The notes under the pieces: generated by a model
The model's database searches: none
What the model was told of the DNA's origin: nothing
Seen by the model: only the letters and a program-made list of their open reading frames with translations
Shown here: positions 35,017 to 46,669 of the stretch, in pieces
Numbering within the stretch: position 1 is the stretch's first letter
How the letters are laid out: each line of letters begins with the position of its first letter
From: Turritopsis dohrnii
Taxonomy: Eukaryota > Cnidaria > Hydrozoa > Anthoathecata > Oceaniidae
NCBI GenBank assembly: GCA_027922465.2
Contig: BQMF02000062.1
Coordinates: forward strand, 1,209,767-1,273,766
Length of the DNA stretch: 64,000 bases
Reading direction: 5' to 3'
Program-made: the position numbers and the translations under genes

Positions 35017-36760
35017 TGTTACACCAGTAAATGTCGCAATCAACAGGATATGTCGCAATCAACAGTAAATGTCGCAACGTCGCCAGTAAATGTCGCAAAT
35101 CAACAGTAAATGTCGCAAACCCAACAGTAAATGTCGCAACAGCAAATGTCGCACCAAAATCGATGATCAACAGTAAATGTCGCAAGATAGAAATCACTTT
35201 ACCACATCCACTTATCAATGATTAATGTCGCCATTCGTTACAACAACTGTCCTAAAGTTAAAAACAAAAATGTCTGAATTTTCTACAACAAATATCACAA
35301 GCCAGATAACTAAGGGAAAGAATGAAAATAGGAAAGGGGTTATTGAAAAGTTTTTCTTATAGACGAGTTTCCAATGTGAATTACACTTTTATACCTTGTA
35401 CATACTAAAAATCAAATACAATGGACGAAAATAGATAGGAAGTGCTAATGTGTATTGAAACTTTCTAATGTCGATTGTCTTTAAGGGGACTCCAGAGAAC
35501 CAAATAAAGTGACAACATTTTGAAGTGTATAAAGAGACTTTTATTTCCTGCGAGGCTGCGTGCGCATACTCACAGGGGAAAATGACTTGATTAATGATAT
35601 TCTATGTTGCAATATACCGTAATTATCGAGCAAAGAACACTGGTGTTTATAAACATTACGTCACTAAGAAACTCCTCTATACACAAACTCAAAAAACTTC
35701 ACTGTAATCTCAAAATAACTGCTATAAATATCACTTTCTGACGATTTATTCAAGCTTTGTGTGTAATGTTTTGCATACATGCAGAATGTGTTATGAAGTT
35801 GCAGGTGGCTTATTCTTTGTTTATAATCAACTGGTACCTAAGTTAATGCTCTCTAATTGAAATAATCATAGAGAGAAATTTTGAAGCAATATAAATGCGA
35901 CATTTATTGTTGATTCTAAGGGGTCGGTTACACGTAGGCGGGTTGAAAACTGCCCCGGGGCGAAACTTCAGCCCGGGATAAATTTTTGTTACGATACATG
36001 CAGGTTAAAAACCGGGGTGAAATTCAGCATAAAAAGGTGAGTTGCGCACATTTTAAACCTGGTTTGAAAGCAATTTTATGCATACACGTCAAAATCATGC
36101 TCAAGTCGCCCCGGGGTGAATTTCGCCCCTGTCTTATAAACAGGGGTGAAATAAGCCCTGGGGTTGTGTTTCACCCCGGCTATAACGTGTATACAGACAA
36201 AGTGATTTCTTCACAGACAGGGTTGAACTCACCCCGGGGTAAAATTCACCCCGGGGCGAAATTGTACGTGTAACCTACCCCTAAGGGGTGAAACACAACC
36301 CCAGGGCTTATTTCACCCCTGTTTATAAGACAGGGGCGAAATTCACCCCGGGGCGACTTGAGCATGATTTTGACGTGTATGCATAAAATTGCTTTCAAAC
36401 CAGGTTTAAAATGTGCGCAACTCACCTTTTTATGCTGAATTTCACCCCGGTTTTTAACCTGCATGTATCGTAACAAAAATTTACCCCGGGCTGAAGTTTC
36501 GCCCCGGGGCAGTTTTCAACCCGCCTACGTGTAACCGACCCCTAAATTTGTGTGCGACATTTCCTGTTGATTATGAATTTCTGTGCGACATTAACTGTTG
36601 ATTTTAACGTTAGAGAACGAACATGATTTTTTTTGTTTTGCGACATTTACTGTTGAAATTGCGACATTTACTGTTGATTTGCGACATTTACTGGCGACGT
36701 TGCGACATTTACTGTTGATTGCGACATATCCTGTTGATTGCGACATTTACTGGTGTAACA
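35017..36760. mobile_element. Outer inverted-repeat element whose ends are tandem 'TGCGACATTTACTGT' units
   Basis: The left end starts TGTTACACCAGTAAATGTCG and the right end is its reverse complement. AATAT flanks both ends (35012-35016 and 36761-36765). The arms (about 35017-35185 and 36550-36760) each carry seven or more copies of a 16-22-bp unit (CAACAGTAAATGTCGCA or its complement), in inverted orientation between the arms. The interior (35220-35900) has no transposase. Open frames in the arms are only an artefact of the repeat. A second element (35920-36542) is inserted next to the right arm. Confidence 0.8.
35920..36542. mobile_element. Nested Harbinger-type MITE, 623 bp, TAA target duplication
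   Basis: The termini GGGGTCGGTTACACGTAGGC and its complement open inverted arms of roughly 250 bp each (about 35920-36170 and 36285-36542) that are nearly identical. Between them lies a spacer of about 115 bp. TAA flanks both ends (35917-35919 and 36543-36545). A 3-bp TWA duplication with G-rich ends is the signature of PIF/Harbinger elements. The arms are full of palindromic CCCCGGGG words and are much GC-richer than their surroundings. No coding sequence is supported; the same open frame appears in both arms only because they are copies. Confidence 0.9.
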
Positions 36761-36765
36761 AATAT

Positions 36766-37418
36766 TACTACAAGCCCTCACAAAATATTTGGCAAAAACT
36801 CCTTCCTCTGATCTCAATTTTATTTTGCTGCTAGGCCCGCAGTTGCTTTTCTTCGCCTCCAAAACATTCTGTTATCTTTCAACATAAACAAAATTGAATT
36901 TTGGGGAAGGGGGGGGGACCTGCCTTCTCAACTTGCAGGGGCATTTTTTAAGTTTTCCCAATATATTTCATGGAGGGTTGTAGATCACAAACTTAATATA
37001 AGAAATTCGTAACTCAAAAGAAGACATGAAACGAAAACTTGATAACGATCGAGAGTCCTGTACAAAATTTAATTCGGAGAAGGTCTTATCTCAAACATAA
37101 AAGTAAGGGAGATTAGTATAAAAGAAGGAGAGCCTGTTGGTTAGGCAAACGAAAACATATTTTTTTAACAACAAATATACTGTTGTTTTTACCCCCTGGC
37201 TTGTGCTATGATGTATGTTGTGACTATTTTGAACAAAATAATCGGGGAAACTTGGCTAGTCGATTATCTAAACAAACACATAACTGAGTGTTGATAAAAT
37301 ATGGTTAATTACATCCGAGCATTGTTGTTTGAACGCCCAAACGAGTTGAATTCATTATAGATATATATCATATGAAAGTCTTGCTGTAAAATACATTTCA
37401 AAGTTAGCAGTCACAACA
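36766..37418. other. Gap upstream of the LIM gene
   Basis: It contains a poly-G run (36909-36918) and otherwise AT-rich sequence. The promoter of the LIM gene must lie here, but no element was recognised. Confidence 0.4.
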
Positions 37419-40400
37419 ATGGCTTCGCGTGAAAATGTAAGTTTTTGGTAATTTTTTAATGATTGATTAATGAATGATGTCAAATAGGAAAGTAAAATGA
37501 ATACACTTTCAAAACTAAACATTTTCAAATAAGAAAATCTTATTGAAGGACTTCTCTAGGCTTAGATACTCACAACGTGTAATATTATTAATCTAAATGA
37601 AAATCCTTGTCTTAGTAAATTTTCAACAAGAGCTAATTTAGTTACTTCAATTTGGAGAAAATTCGCCCGCCCATTTTGTCTGTAAAGTCGACTCTCGAAC
37701 ATTCGATTTCTCGAACTTCTCGATAACTCAAACCCGAGTTCTCTAGAGTCGACTGTAGTTTTTATAACTTTAGGACACGGCTGAATAATTTTATGAGCAA
37801 AGCGAAAAAAGTCTTAGAAGGTTTGTCCATCCAGACAATATTATTTTATCAGTGGCTAAGGACAGCTTTATACACCCGCATAATCGCCGCGTCGAATTAA
37901 ACTCTTTATTAAATGCGACGTAAATTCGACTGTATAAAGTGAAAATTTAATTAAGTGCGACATAATGAATTAAGTTCAGCAGAGTTTGTCGAATAAAACG
38001 GCAATCTTCGACATAAATTCGGCATCACTTTATACAGCCGCATAATCGTCGAATTTAATAACAGCTTGATTGAACTTTGTGAAAAAAGTGCATGAAAGTA
38101 GTGGACAGCGTGTAAGAAACACACGATGATAAATTTATTCGACATTTATGCGGCTGTCTAAAGTCATGTCGAATTTTATATGCGGCAACAAAACCTGTAT
38201 AAAGTGACTGTCGCATTTTTGTCGAATTTTACCCGAATTAAAGTAATTTAATTCGACACGGCGATTATGCGGCTGTATAAAGCTGTCCTAAAACATTTGT
38301 ACGAGGCAAAAAAAAAAAAAATTTAATTACTCTTGAGGCTTTTTCAAAAATGTTCAACTCAACAGTTACCTCAGATTTAAAATCTTTTGCTGTATCAAAA
38401 GAACCATCATTACTTTGCACGCTTATTTCCAGTGCTGATGTGAAGTTTCTAATGACTTTGTAGGGAAAATTCACGAACAGCTCTATCATATAAATCTCCA
38501 CAAATGTATAGAAAAATAGTTTTGTGTAATCAAGACATGATTTTTCCGAATTCCGCTAATGTCATCTACAACAAAATTTCCAACTATAAGTTTGAGTACG
38601 TCACTGCATCTGCCGGTTCACACTGAATACAAGGGTTTGGAAATAGTGCAGTTCACGAATTCCGAAATCCAGTTTAGAACATGATTCGGGTTATTACGGA
38701 TGATAAACATAGAGGATTCTACGGTGGCCGAAAAGATACGAACAACATTAGCGGGATTCGGAAAAATCATGTTTCGTTTACACGAAACTATTTTTCTATA
38801 GATTTGTAGGGAATTATATACAACTTAGTAGAATTGTTCGTGAATATTTCCCTACGAAGTCATTAGAAACTTCACATCAACACTTGAAATTAGCGGGAGT
38901 CGGAAAAATCATGTTTCGTTTACACGAAACTATTTTTCTATAGATTTGTAGGGAATTGTATACAACTTAGTAGAGTTTTTCCCTACAAAGTCATTAGAAA
39001 CTTCACATCAACACTTGAAATAAGCGTGCAAAGTAATGATGTTTCTTTTAATACAACAAAAGGCTTTAAATCTCTGAAGTACCGTTTTAGTAGAACAGTT
39101 TTAAAAATATTCTCACAAGTAATAGATTTTTTTCGTGTAACAGGCTCGTCGAGTTTACGAATCTCCCTAATGTGATTTGAAGCAAGCCTAGATTAGCCTG
39201 TATTTTATTCCAACTGTATATCGAGAACTGGTCCATTCAATCCGATATGCATTTTACCATCCCCTGTCATCCGCATAGCTGTACTGATCCTGCTTGTATT
39301 GAAAGGGATGGCAAAAGGAAACGCAAGGATCAATTTCAAAGATGACGATGATCCATTTCGTAAAACGCGTTGTTTGAAATAATCCTTTTCAAGAAGATGG
39401 AGTAACCCGTGCTTTATTTTTTTTTTCAGAAATGTTACAAATGTTTTGGCTTTTTGCAAGATCAAAAGGTTAGATACCAAGAAAAGCAATTCCATCCGCA
39501 TTGCTTTTATTGTGAAATGTGTAAAAAGAGCTTATCTGGTAAGTAATACTTGCCACTCATGATGATCCTTTTAACAAGTGAAACATGGTTTGACATCAGC
39601 CCTAATCGTTGGTTTGTCTAACAAGATGTTGTCTGCTACACTTGCTAGTACATTACTAGGTGTGGAGAAAACTGTATTTCTGTCTAGTTTAAGCAAACAA
39701 GTCATTATGTAATGCCTCGTTCCTCCAATCGAAAATAAGAGACTTTCAACCATAAAAATACAATGATAGCAAGACCACACCTTGTTAGAGAAACACACTG
39801 AAATTTTTTTCTCCTCGTTAGAACCAAAAAGAAGTGCATTAATTAATTAGGTTGTAGTGACAAGTTAAAATATAATCCCTCTTTCAGGAGTGATATGTCA
39901 CGAAGAGGCTGGGAAACTATATTGTCGTCCATGTTATGAGATCTTAGCAGAAGACGTAAGTATGAATTTTTTTCTCGACTAAGGAAATGCAAATTGAACA
40001 AGAGTCCTTCCCATAAACAGATTATAATATAAAAATCCATAAAAATATTCCATAAGGTATGACTCACTATTGTAACCGTAGTTATTTGTCAACTTGGAAA
40101 CGACCCGAAAGTTGCTCTAACGTAATTTACGAAAAAGTCTTTATTAATACCCTCCCCAACAGAATGTTGATTTGTGTGGCATCATTCGTTCTAAATTCAT
40201 TAACATTTGAGATGTTCTCCCCTAATATCTTCATTGTTTGTAGATAGATTTCAACCTGTAGACCAAGTGCATTTTATGAGAATGTTTGTCAAATTGGCTA
40301 CACGTTTGTTTTCCTTTTTACATACATGAATAAAAAAAAACAAGAAGACAAAACTCCGAAAGGTTAAACGTTAAGAACAACACTTACAAAATTTGAAGCT

Positions 40401-41109
40401 TGGAAACTCAATGCAATGGAGCATATTTCTACAGAAATGTATATATACTATTTCAATGAAAATGCGCTTCGTCGCAGTGACTATTTCTGCCACTGGGAAA
40501 TAAAAGTGTCTGAAATAGCGTTTTCCAACTGCGAGTGATGTTTGGAAAGAAAGATTTTAGATATCATAATGTGTTTGACTCAAACAACGTTATGAAGAAC
40601 ATTTTATAAGCAACTGGGAGTTTTAATGTCCTTCCATTCGTAATGGTTTGTTCTTCCGCCTGACAACTTAAGATTTAAGAGGGCTTAAATGTTTCATCTA
40701 AGTGAGTTTTTAACATACAACAACGGAAAACGTGTACCACCTCGAGGAAAGTAGTGTTTGTATGCTCTAAGTTATGAGAAGTATCACCAGCGGAAGTTAT
40801 AGATATTCCACTTTTAATTGACAGAGATGTGCAAGATGCAAAACTCTTATCAAGTCGAACAAGCAAACGTACTGCAATATATTATTTGGTATCCCAGAAT
40901 TATTTGGTACCCCCCGTAGTTTCTGCCAATGGCATATAGCTCCATCACGACCATGCCATTCATCCGGGAGTGAAACTATTGAAGAAGGTGAACGTAAAAT
41001 AAAAGTGGTTCTTGATTTTGATATTCGAAGAGAATTATTTAAGGTGGACACGTCAAAAAGATCTTTTATATTTTATTTCTGTATGAGATATTTATATTCT
41101 TCTGTGTAA
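37419..41109 (+). CDS. LIM-domain protein, at least four exons, 3' end uncertain
   Basis: Exon 1 (37419-37436) encodes MASREN. Exon 2 (39430-39538) and exon 3 (39888-39955) together encode one complete LIM zinc-binding domain: CYKC, then HPHCFYCEMC, then CRPC. Junctions are GT-AG with phases 0, 1, 0. Exon 4 starts at 40825 after a GACAG acceptor and reads RCARCKTLIKSNKQTYC, which looks like the start of a second zinc-binding module. It then stays open to a stop at 41107-41109, but the true exon may end at a donor such as that at 41044. Residues ILFGIPELFGTP in exon 4 are encoded by two units of the satellite sequence found at 61.5-64 kb. LIM domains bind proteins, typically in cytoskeletal or transcriptional adaptors. 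The visible product is short (about 160 aa). It may be truncated or continue beyond. Confidence 0.65.
37685..37757. repeat. 'ACTCGAAC' foldback in LIM intron 1
   Basis: GTCGACTCTCGAACATTCG at the left faces AGAGTCGAC at the right. It shares words with 1229-1289 and 1728-1798. Confidence 0.6.
37860..38288. mobile_element. Harbinger-like MITE, 429 bp, TAA target duplication, in LIM intron 1
   Basis: The left end GGACAGCTTTATACACCCGC and right end GCGGCTGTATAAAGCTGTCC are inverted repeats, followed inward by ATAATCGCC and GTCGAATTAAA. TAA flanks both ends (37857-37859 and 38289-38291). The interior holds two more partial copies of the end (CTTTATACAGCCGCATAATC at about 38029 and CATTTATGCGGCTGTCTAAA at about 38142), suggesting a compound or rearranged copy. 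Confidence 0.85.
38330..39090. repeat. Three copies of one segment, the first inverted, in LIM intron 1
   Basis: A segment containing GTCATTAGAAACTTCACATC and ACACGAAACTATTTTTCTAT occurs in + orientation at about 38756-38905 and 38887-39080. It occurs in - orientation at 38350-38560. The inverted copy keeps an open frame on the - strand reading FPYKVIRNFTSALEISVQSN; the other two are degraded. The two + copies are a tandem duplication of about 137 bp. Confidence 0.7.
40400..40490 (+). repeat. Dispersed repeat R1 (copy) in LIM intron 3
   Basis: CTCAATGCAATGGAGCATAT, TACAGAAATGTATATATACT, TCAATGAAAATGCGCTTCGTCGC: the same order as at 5832-5912, with substitutions. Confidence 0.6.
40605..40690 (-). 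repeat. Dispersed repeat R3 (third, inverted copy) in LIM intron 3
   Basis: On the - strand it reads AACCATTACGAATGGAAGG and ATTAAAACTCCCAGTTGC, matching the 3' half of the copies at 25640 and 27960. Confidence 0.5.
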
Positions 41110-41398
41110 CCTAGTGGTTCTCACACAACAGGGGGAGCTTAAGCACTCCTAAAAAAAACAAATATATATTTTAAATTTCCCACTGAAAGTTGCTCCAAGA
41201 TGCTGTATACTCGTTCAACCCAGCCTGTGTTTGGAAGAACGCTTTGATAATAAGGAAAGCAGGTACTTTATTGATTATAAGTATTGAAGATGTTAATAAA
41301 CATTTGAAAATCTATTGAAAATAGAAACAGTTTAATACTTGTAATAACTATTTGAACATTCTGCTATTTGAAAATCTACAGTAAAAAGTGCTTATCCC

Positions 41399-41466
41399 CT
41401 CCCTTTCTACCACAACCCCCCCCCCTCCCCCTTTACTCCCCCCCCCTTTTGTAGCCCAAAAAAAAC

Positions 41467-41508
<42 letters not shown>

Positions 41509-41514
41509 CCCCTT
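41399..41514. repeat. Long C-rich tract, including an unbroken run of about 37 C
   Basis: Low-complexity C runs are interrupted by short T and A groups. The G-rich complement could form quadruplexes. The exact length is likely unreliable in any assembly. Confidence 0.9.
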
Positions 41515-41519
41515 TCAGT

Positions 41520-43035
41520 CATTTTTCAGAACTTCCATTATGAACATTCCATTATTATTCCCACTATGTATCTTACACATACAGATGTCAGCCCCAGGTA
41601 AAAAAAATGAATTAAAGGCATATAATTATGCTTAAGAGTAAGAGAAGATGTGTATCTATAGGTTTTAGGGATTAGGGTTAAGTAGGGAATCTCCATAAGC
41701 CGGGGCTGTTAGGAGGGGCTAATTTTTTATTTCTGAAATTGAATGTTATTGGGTTATTTGTTTGGTGCTGACTTCTTTTGAGTCACACCCTTATCAATAT
41801 CATTTTTAATTTATTCCTATCCCTTATAAGTCATAAGTGAGTGATAATATTATGTTATATACCAGAAAGAAATGGGTTTGGTATAGTCAGCATTGGATTC
41901 CCCCCAGATTCTATTGTTTTTTCTTTTTCTAAAAGGGGAATAAACTTTTGCGACGTTTTTAAAATGAACTTCAAAAGTGAATAGACTTTCTTGAATTTGG
42001 CACAATAATCATGAAATTTTGCTTTGCTAAAGTTTCTACCTTCACAAAGATCTTGAAAAGTGTTGTTTGATCACAAATCATCAGGAGTGACAATATTCAT
42101 GTATGCATTTTGAATGGCAACAGCAAATTGGTATATAATGAATTTAAAATTTGTGGCCTCTAAAATTTGACCTTCAAAACAGTAATGTGGTTTTTTACGT
42201 ATATATTAACTTATGGACAATAATGTTGATCTACCCTGAAATTGGTTTGGAAATCTATGTCAGGCATTTTGTTACTGTCGTCTATGGTGGTTGGGTGTTT
42301 TGCTTCAGACATCAGAAAGTTAAATTTTTTTTACATGATTGATATTGATATATATAACTTTCATCTAAATCCTTTACTGGACAGGACAATCACTATCCAA
42401 CCTATTTGAAAGTTGGTCACTAACACAGGTGATAGAATGCTCTGAGATTTTACAAAAATTGTGTAATGTTTTCTTTTCAAGGCCCCAGACTTTCTAAATT
42501 CTTAAACTATCCTAAAAAATTCAAAGATTCTTTTAAAGTCACCTAAAAATTTACTGATCTTCCTAAACTCCTAACATATTAATCTTTCCTGTTCACTCTT
42601 CAAGCCCCATGTGTGTAATGTTATGCTAACACGTTCACTGCAGAGGGCAGCACTACTTTTGCAAAGAAGTGCCAGTCATCATTGTGTTGTGTTTGCCTCA
42701 ATCAACTTTATTATCCAACATAAATGATACATACAATGCAATCCACATGCATGGACTGGCTCATAGTTACATAAGATTCGAACAGAGTCAGAACGATGTC
42801 ATGCTGTTATTATGTATAATACTCCCAAGAATTTGTATCATTATTTCCAGATTTCTCTTTTTCATTTTATTTACCTTATAATGATTGATTGAGAAATCTC
42901 TTTGTTGGTTTCTATCAAACTTATTTCACTTATAGGTGTTTTAGATCTTGTTATCTGGTTTAATTCTATTGTTCCCAATGTGTGATAAATGTTCAAGAAT
43001 TTTTCCTGAAGATTGGGAGGCCTGCCTTTTCTACT
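41520..43035. other. Gene-free stretch
   Basis: It is AT-rich with no supported gene. CTAAATTCTTAAACTATCCTA and similar words at 42490-42560 are low complexity. Confidence 0.4.
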
Positions 43036-43139
43036 GACCCTTTTTTATTTAGTAAAATATAAAATGCTGATCGAGTGGTAAATCTATGATCTACAGATTT
43101 ATTTGAAAATGTTTCCAGAGACAAAAACAGATGTAAAAG

Positions 43140-43580
43140 TCGAGAACCTCTACAATACGAGATCAACATGTCAACGGAAACTTTTAAAACTCTACACTTT
43201 CAAAGTAGTTTACCGGCAGTCTTGTACAGCATCTTAATATGGGCAAGCTGAAATCTTTCAAATCTTGACGTCAGAGCTGCTCGAAATACGTCATGAGGAT
43301 AAAGAAAAACATTGCAGACAACAAAGTCATTCAATCAGCAAACTTGAAACCAATGGAGTTCTATGATAAGAAACCGATAGCTTGCAAAATATACAACCTT
43401 TCTCCTCAAATACTGCACAATTTCATTTGGAAAAGCAAATAAAGATCGACAAGAAACCACCTCAAACTTGACGCTCCAACGCACAAGAATCGTACATCAA
43501 AGGTATGGAATAGCTTCCCAAACAACACACGAAAACAAACTTCCATCGAACTGTTCAAGAAACGTCCAAATATGACATGA
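43140..43580 (+). pseudogene. Non-LTR reverse-transcriptase relic (extreme C-terminus)
   Basis: In broken frames it reads IYNLSPQILHNFIWKSK and, after a stop, LKLDAPTHKNRTSKVWNSFP with TRKQTSIELFKK. This is the familiar C-terminal signature (R.S....WN.LP...r...S...FK) of CR1/L2/Jockey-like retrotransposons. Stops interrupt it. Confidence 0.6.
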
Positions 43581-43964
43581 ATAAAATCACGTTCGGCTAT
43601 TCGACCATTGGACGATCTACTCGCCAGAATGAATTGATTTATTACTAATTCTTGTCTATATTACACTACAAGCACTAAGGATTGAGGGTCAAATCGTAAC
43701 GTTCTGGCTTCGTATACTAATCTAGTTCTACCACTGGTATCATTCGTTCCTTAATTTGTCCTAAAAATGTTTTATTCTCAAGTTGGATCATTTTTTAGGC
43801 CTTTGAATTTAACCTCAACCAGTTTCGTATCTTGTTATCTTAAGTGACATTTATAATGAAAAGGTCTATTGGTGAGCGCCGAGAGGAACCTGGTTCTTTA
43901 ACGCCCGTCATGACTTTCAATTGTGCAGTTCAAACTCAGAAAGTTTAAAGCATGACATTAATTT

Positions 43965-44408
43965 TTGGAAGCGCCAGTTTGTAACGATGTAAATGTATTA
44001 CGATGCTTAAAAGCTTTAATTTATTCATATCAAACAAATAATTATTCGTTTCAATATGCCCTCTCTCACTCCCTAAAATTTCTCCCCAATCCTAACCCTA
44101 ACATGGATAAATTTTTAAAAGATATTTCTGTCGTCATCGACTGGTTTAAGTCAAATCAGAAGGTCATAAATCCAGATAAATTCAAGTTCATCCTCTTTGG
44201 ATGTAGTGACAGTAGCTCTCATCAGCTCAAAGTAAGTGGTGAATCTCTCCCATCTTTACGAAGTGTAAAGCTGTTAGGTGTGACGATTGACGAGAAGTTT
44301 AGTTTTTCAGAACATATACAGGACATTTGTGTGAAAGCTAGCCGCAAAATAAATGCTCTTTTTCGAATTCGCTCCTCTTTAGACGTGTTAAGAGCATCTA
44401 TTAATTAG
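43965..44408 (+). pseudogene. Non-LTR reverse-transcriptase relic (palm/thumb part)
   Basis: An open stretch reads DISVVIDWFKSNQKVINPDK, FKFILFG and LRSVKLLGVTIDEKFSFSEH, then RKINALFRI. This corresponds to the region after the catalytic YADD box in non-LTR RTs, where KT..ii.g...... LGV.iD..L.w..H is typical. The catalytic box and the C-terminus are missing. Confidence 0.75.
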
Positions 44409-44419
44409 CTAATGAATAC

Positions 44420-45610
44420 ATCATGTGAGCTTTCCTTATTTGGATGTTCTGTTCAAGCGGAGATCACTTGAAAATCAAATCAGACTGATAGTTACCTGGT
44501 ATTCATGTTTATTTTTTCTGTTTTGTACTCTTTGAGCTCTTTGTCAAAGTTTCACAAGTGGAAATTGAATAAAAACGCGCTGTGCGGATTACACAGCGGC
44601 CATTGTTTTAAAACCAATAGCCACCTCGCTCAGCGCGTTCTAAACCGCCTAGTGGAAAACCGGCTTAATACGCTCCCTTAGGGCAGTTCACCGTGACTTT
44701 ATACACCTTTCCCGAATTCATGTTTATATGCTACATTTGACCGAGTTGTCCATATGGGCCTCGTATCTGTCCTTATAATTACCAAAGATTTTCCCACTGT
44801 GATTTGCTAATGATCAAAATCTATAACTTAATAATTACCAAAACAGTACATCGAAGCGAGGCCCGTATGGACAATAGAAAGAATACAGCATATAAAAACG
44901 AATTCTGGAAAGGTGTATTACACTTTCGTCCGATGTCCTCTGCTTGTATATTTGTGAATCAGTGTACAAGAGTCGACAAATCGCTTGAATCCAACTTTCA
45001 CGTGGGAAATGTTCAGGTCGAAAGTGTGCTCAAAGGAACTTCGTTCGGTCATAGGTTACGCTTTCCCGAAAAATCAGAAACCACAATGAGCAGAGCCAGG
45101 TAAAATGCATTAATTGTTTAACAAATGAAAAAGGTTCTTCTGTGACTAAAATTATTTATTTTTCCCCACAATCTATTAAGGAATACTCGAATAAAAGATA
45201 TTACCTTTTAAGGGGATTAAATTTTTTAGCCGGTTTTGCATGAATTAATTTTTGCAAGACAGGCCTCCTTAAGAAAAGTGTGTGGATTTATTTCTGCGAA
45301 TGCGAACAAAGTATCAAAAGTCAAAATAATGCTCCAAAGTACAATTCGTAGTATTTATCGATTAAAGCTTTCTCTAAGAAAATTTAGAGTTTTTCACTGC
45401 GTACACAGGACATAGTCGACTAAAAAGATACTTAAAGTCCGCGGAAGGGCTTATACAGAAAGAAAAAAACAGTTTTAACCTTTGCGTGGATTTATTTTTG
45501 CGAATTGTGTTTCGTGTTTTCTTGGTGTTTTGCATGGGTTTAAGTTTGCAAAATTGGCCGATATTCGCAAAAGTCGCAAAATTTAATTCCCAAGGTAGCT
45601 TACATACAGT
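44420..45610. other. Repeat-rich gap
   Basis: AGTGGAAAACCGGCTTAA near 44651 resembles the end of the foldback at 56355-56655. The 'GGATTTATTTCTGCGAATG' words at 45282-45505 match those at 18500-18970. No gene is supported. Confidence 0.45.
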
Positions 45611-45726
45611 CGATAGGACCTCTAGTCTTATTTTCCTAGTGGATCAGGACCCTATCTAGTCTTATTTCCCTAGGAATTTAAGAGTGGTCAGTGAATTAGG
45701 ACTATTATGAATTTGAAATGAAGATA

Positions 45727-46495
45727 TTATATCGAGAGTGAGAATAAGGAGTTTTGAATTTCGTTTACATATTCACTAGGAATAAAATTATTCCTGATAA
45801 TATTAGAAAGGGAATTGAAAAAAGTGAGACAATGAAGTTCATTGGTTATTTCATTTACGAACTCTCTCCCCTGGTCGTTTATTTGTATCGAGAAACAACC
45901 ATGCCGACACAGTAGCTCGTATAAGAACTGAGCAATAGTTGTAGCCTTCTTATTCATAATTGGTTTTGCCTCTGACCATTTGCTAAAGTAGTCGATGCAC
46001 ACTACTAAGTGGCGGAAACCATCAACTTCTGGTAAACTGCAAAGATCTACTCCAATTTGTTTCATAACCATCGTAGGAACAGGTACACTATGAAGTTTAC
46101 TCTTTGATTTTAGCTTTAAATCGCCTTGCTTTTGGCAGATGTCACAAGCTTTGCAATAATCTACAACATCTTTAATGGAATACCAAAGAAATCGTTCGAG
46201 AATTTTTGCGTACGTAATCTCTTGTAGTGCGAGGAAAGGGTTTTTGAATGCTGACTTTTGACCTATGCCTTCATGTATGTCTCTAACTATTTCTTGCTGT
46301 TTTTGTCTTTCAAGAATTACAAGACGTTTTTTTTCATACAAAAATTGTCCATCTTCAATTGAGAACTTCTTACTTGCTCTTCTAAAGTTTGATCTGTCTC
46401 CCCATTTAACGATGTCTTTCGGGTATGTTTCAAAACGTATAAACTTCAATATCTTCCAAGCTGAAGTGCTTTCTTTTTTTAGCACCACCACTCAT
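45727..46495 (-). pseudogene. Broken Ginger-type integrase/transposase
   Basis: From an ATG at 46495 the frame reads MSGGAKKRKHFSLEDIE. A one-base shift near 46443 then moves it to the frame reading RFETYPKDIVKWGDRSNFRR. The TYP..I....R..FRR..K.F element is the N-terminal module of Ginger1 transposases. A degraded H2C2 finger (CKACDICQ) and an integrase core (IGVDLCSLP, IDYFSKW, INDQGREF) follow. The third acidic residue and the C-terminus are missing; the frame runs into unrelated sequence at about 45800. It is related to, but clearly diverged from, the intact gene at 52242-61081 and lies on the opposite strand. Direct repeats of CTAGTCTTAWTTTCCTAG flank it at about 45632 and 46571. Confidence 0.8.
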
Positions 46496-46669
46496 CTTGT
46501 TGCTTTCTCAAATAAAATTCACTAAGAAAATAAATTTCACTAGGAAAATAAGACTTTTTGATTGTTAAGCTTCTAGTCTTAATTTCCTAGTCTACTCTTA
46601 ATTCACTAGGGAATTAGGACTACACCAGTCTAAATTCTCTAGTAAATTAGGACTCTCGCTGATTTCTCT

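Noticed and set aside
35000..35225. Open frames with repeated CRN/TVNVA words
   Set aside because: They arise from tandem TGTCGCA-type units in an element arm and have no independent support.
35986..36476. Two open frames on opposite strands giving the same protein start (MLRYMQVKNRGEIQ)
   Set aside because: They are the two arms of one inverted-repeat MITE; the frames are copies of non-coding sequence.
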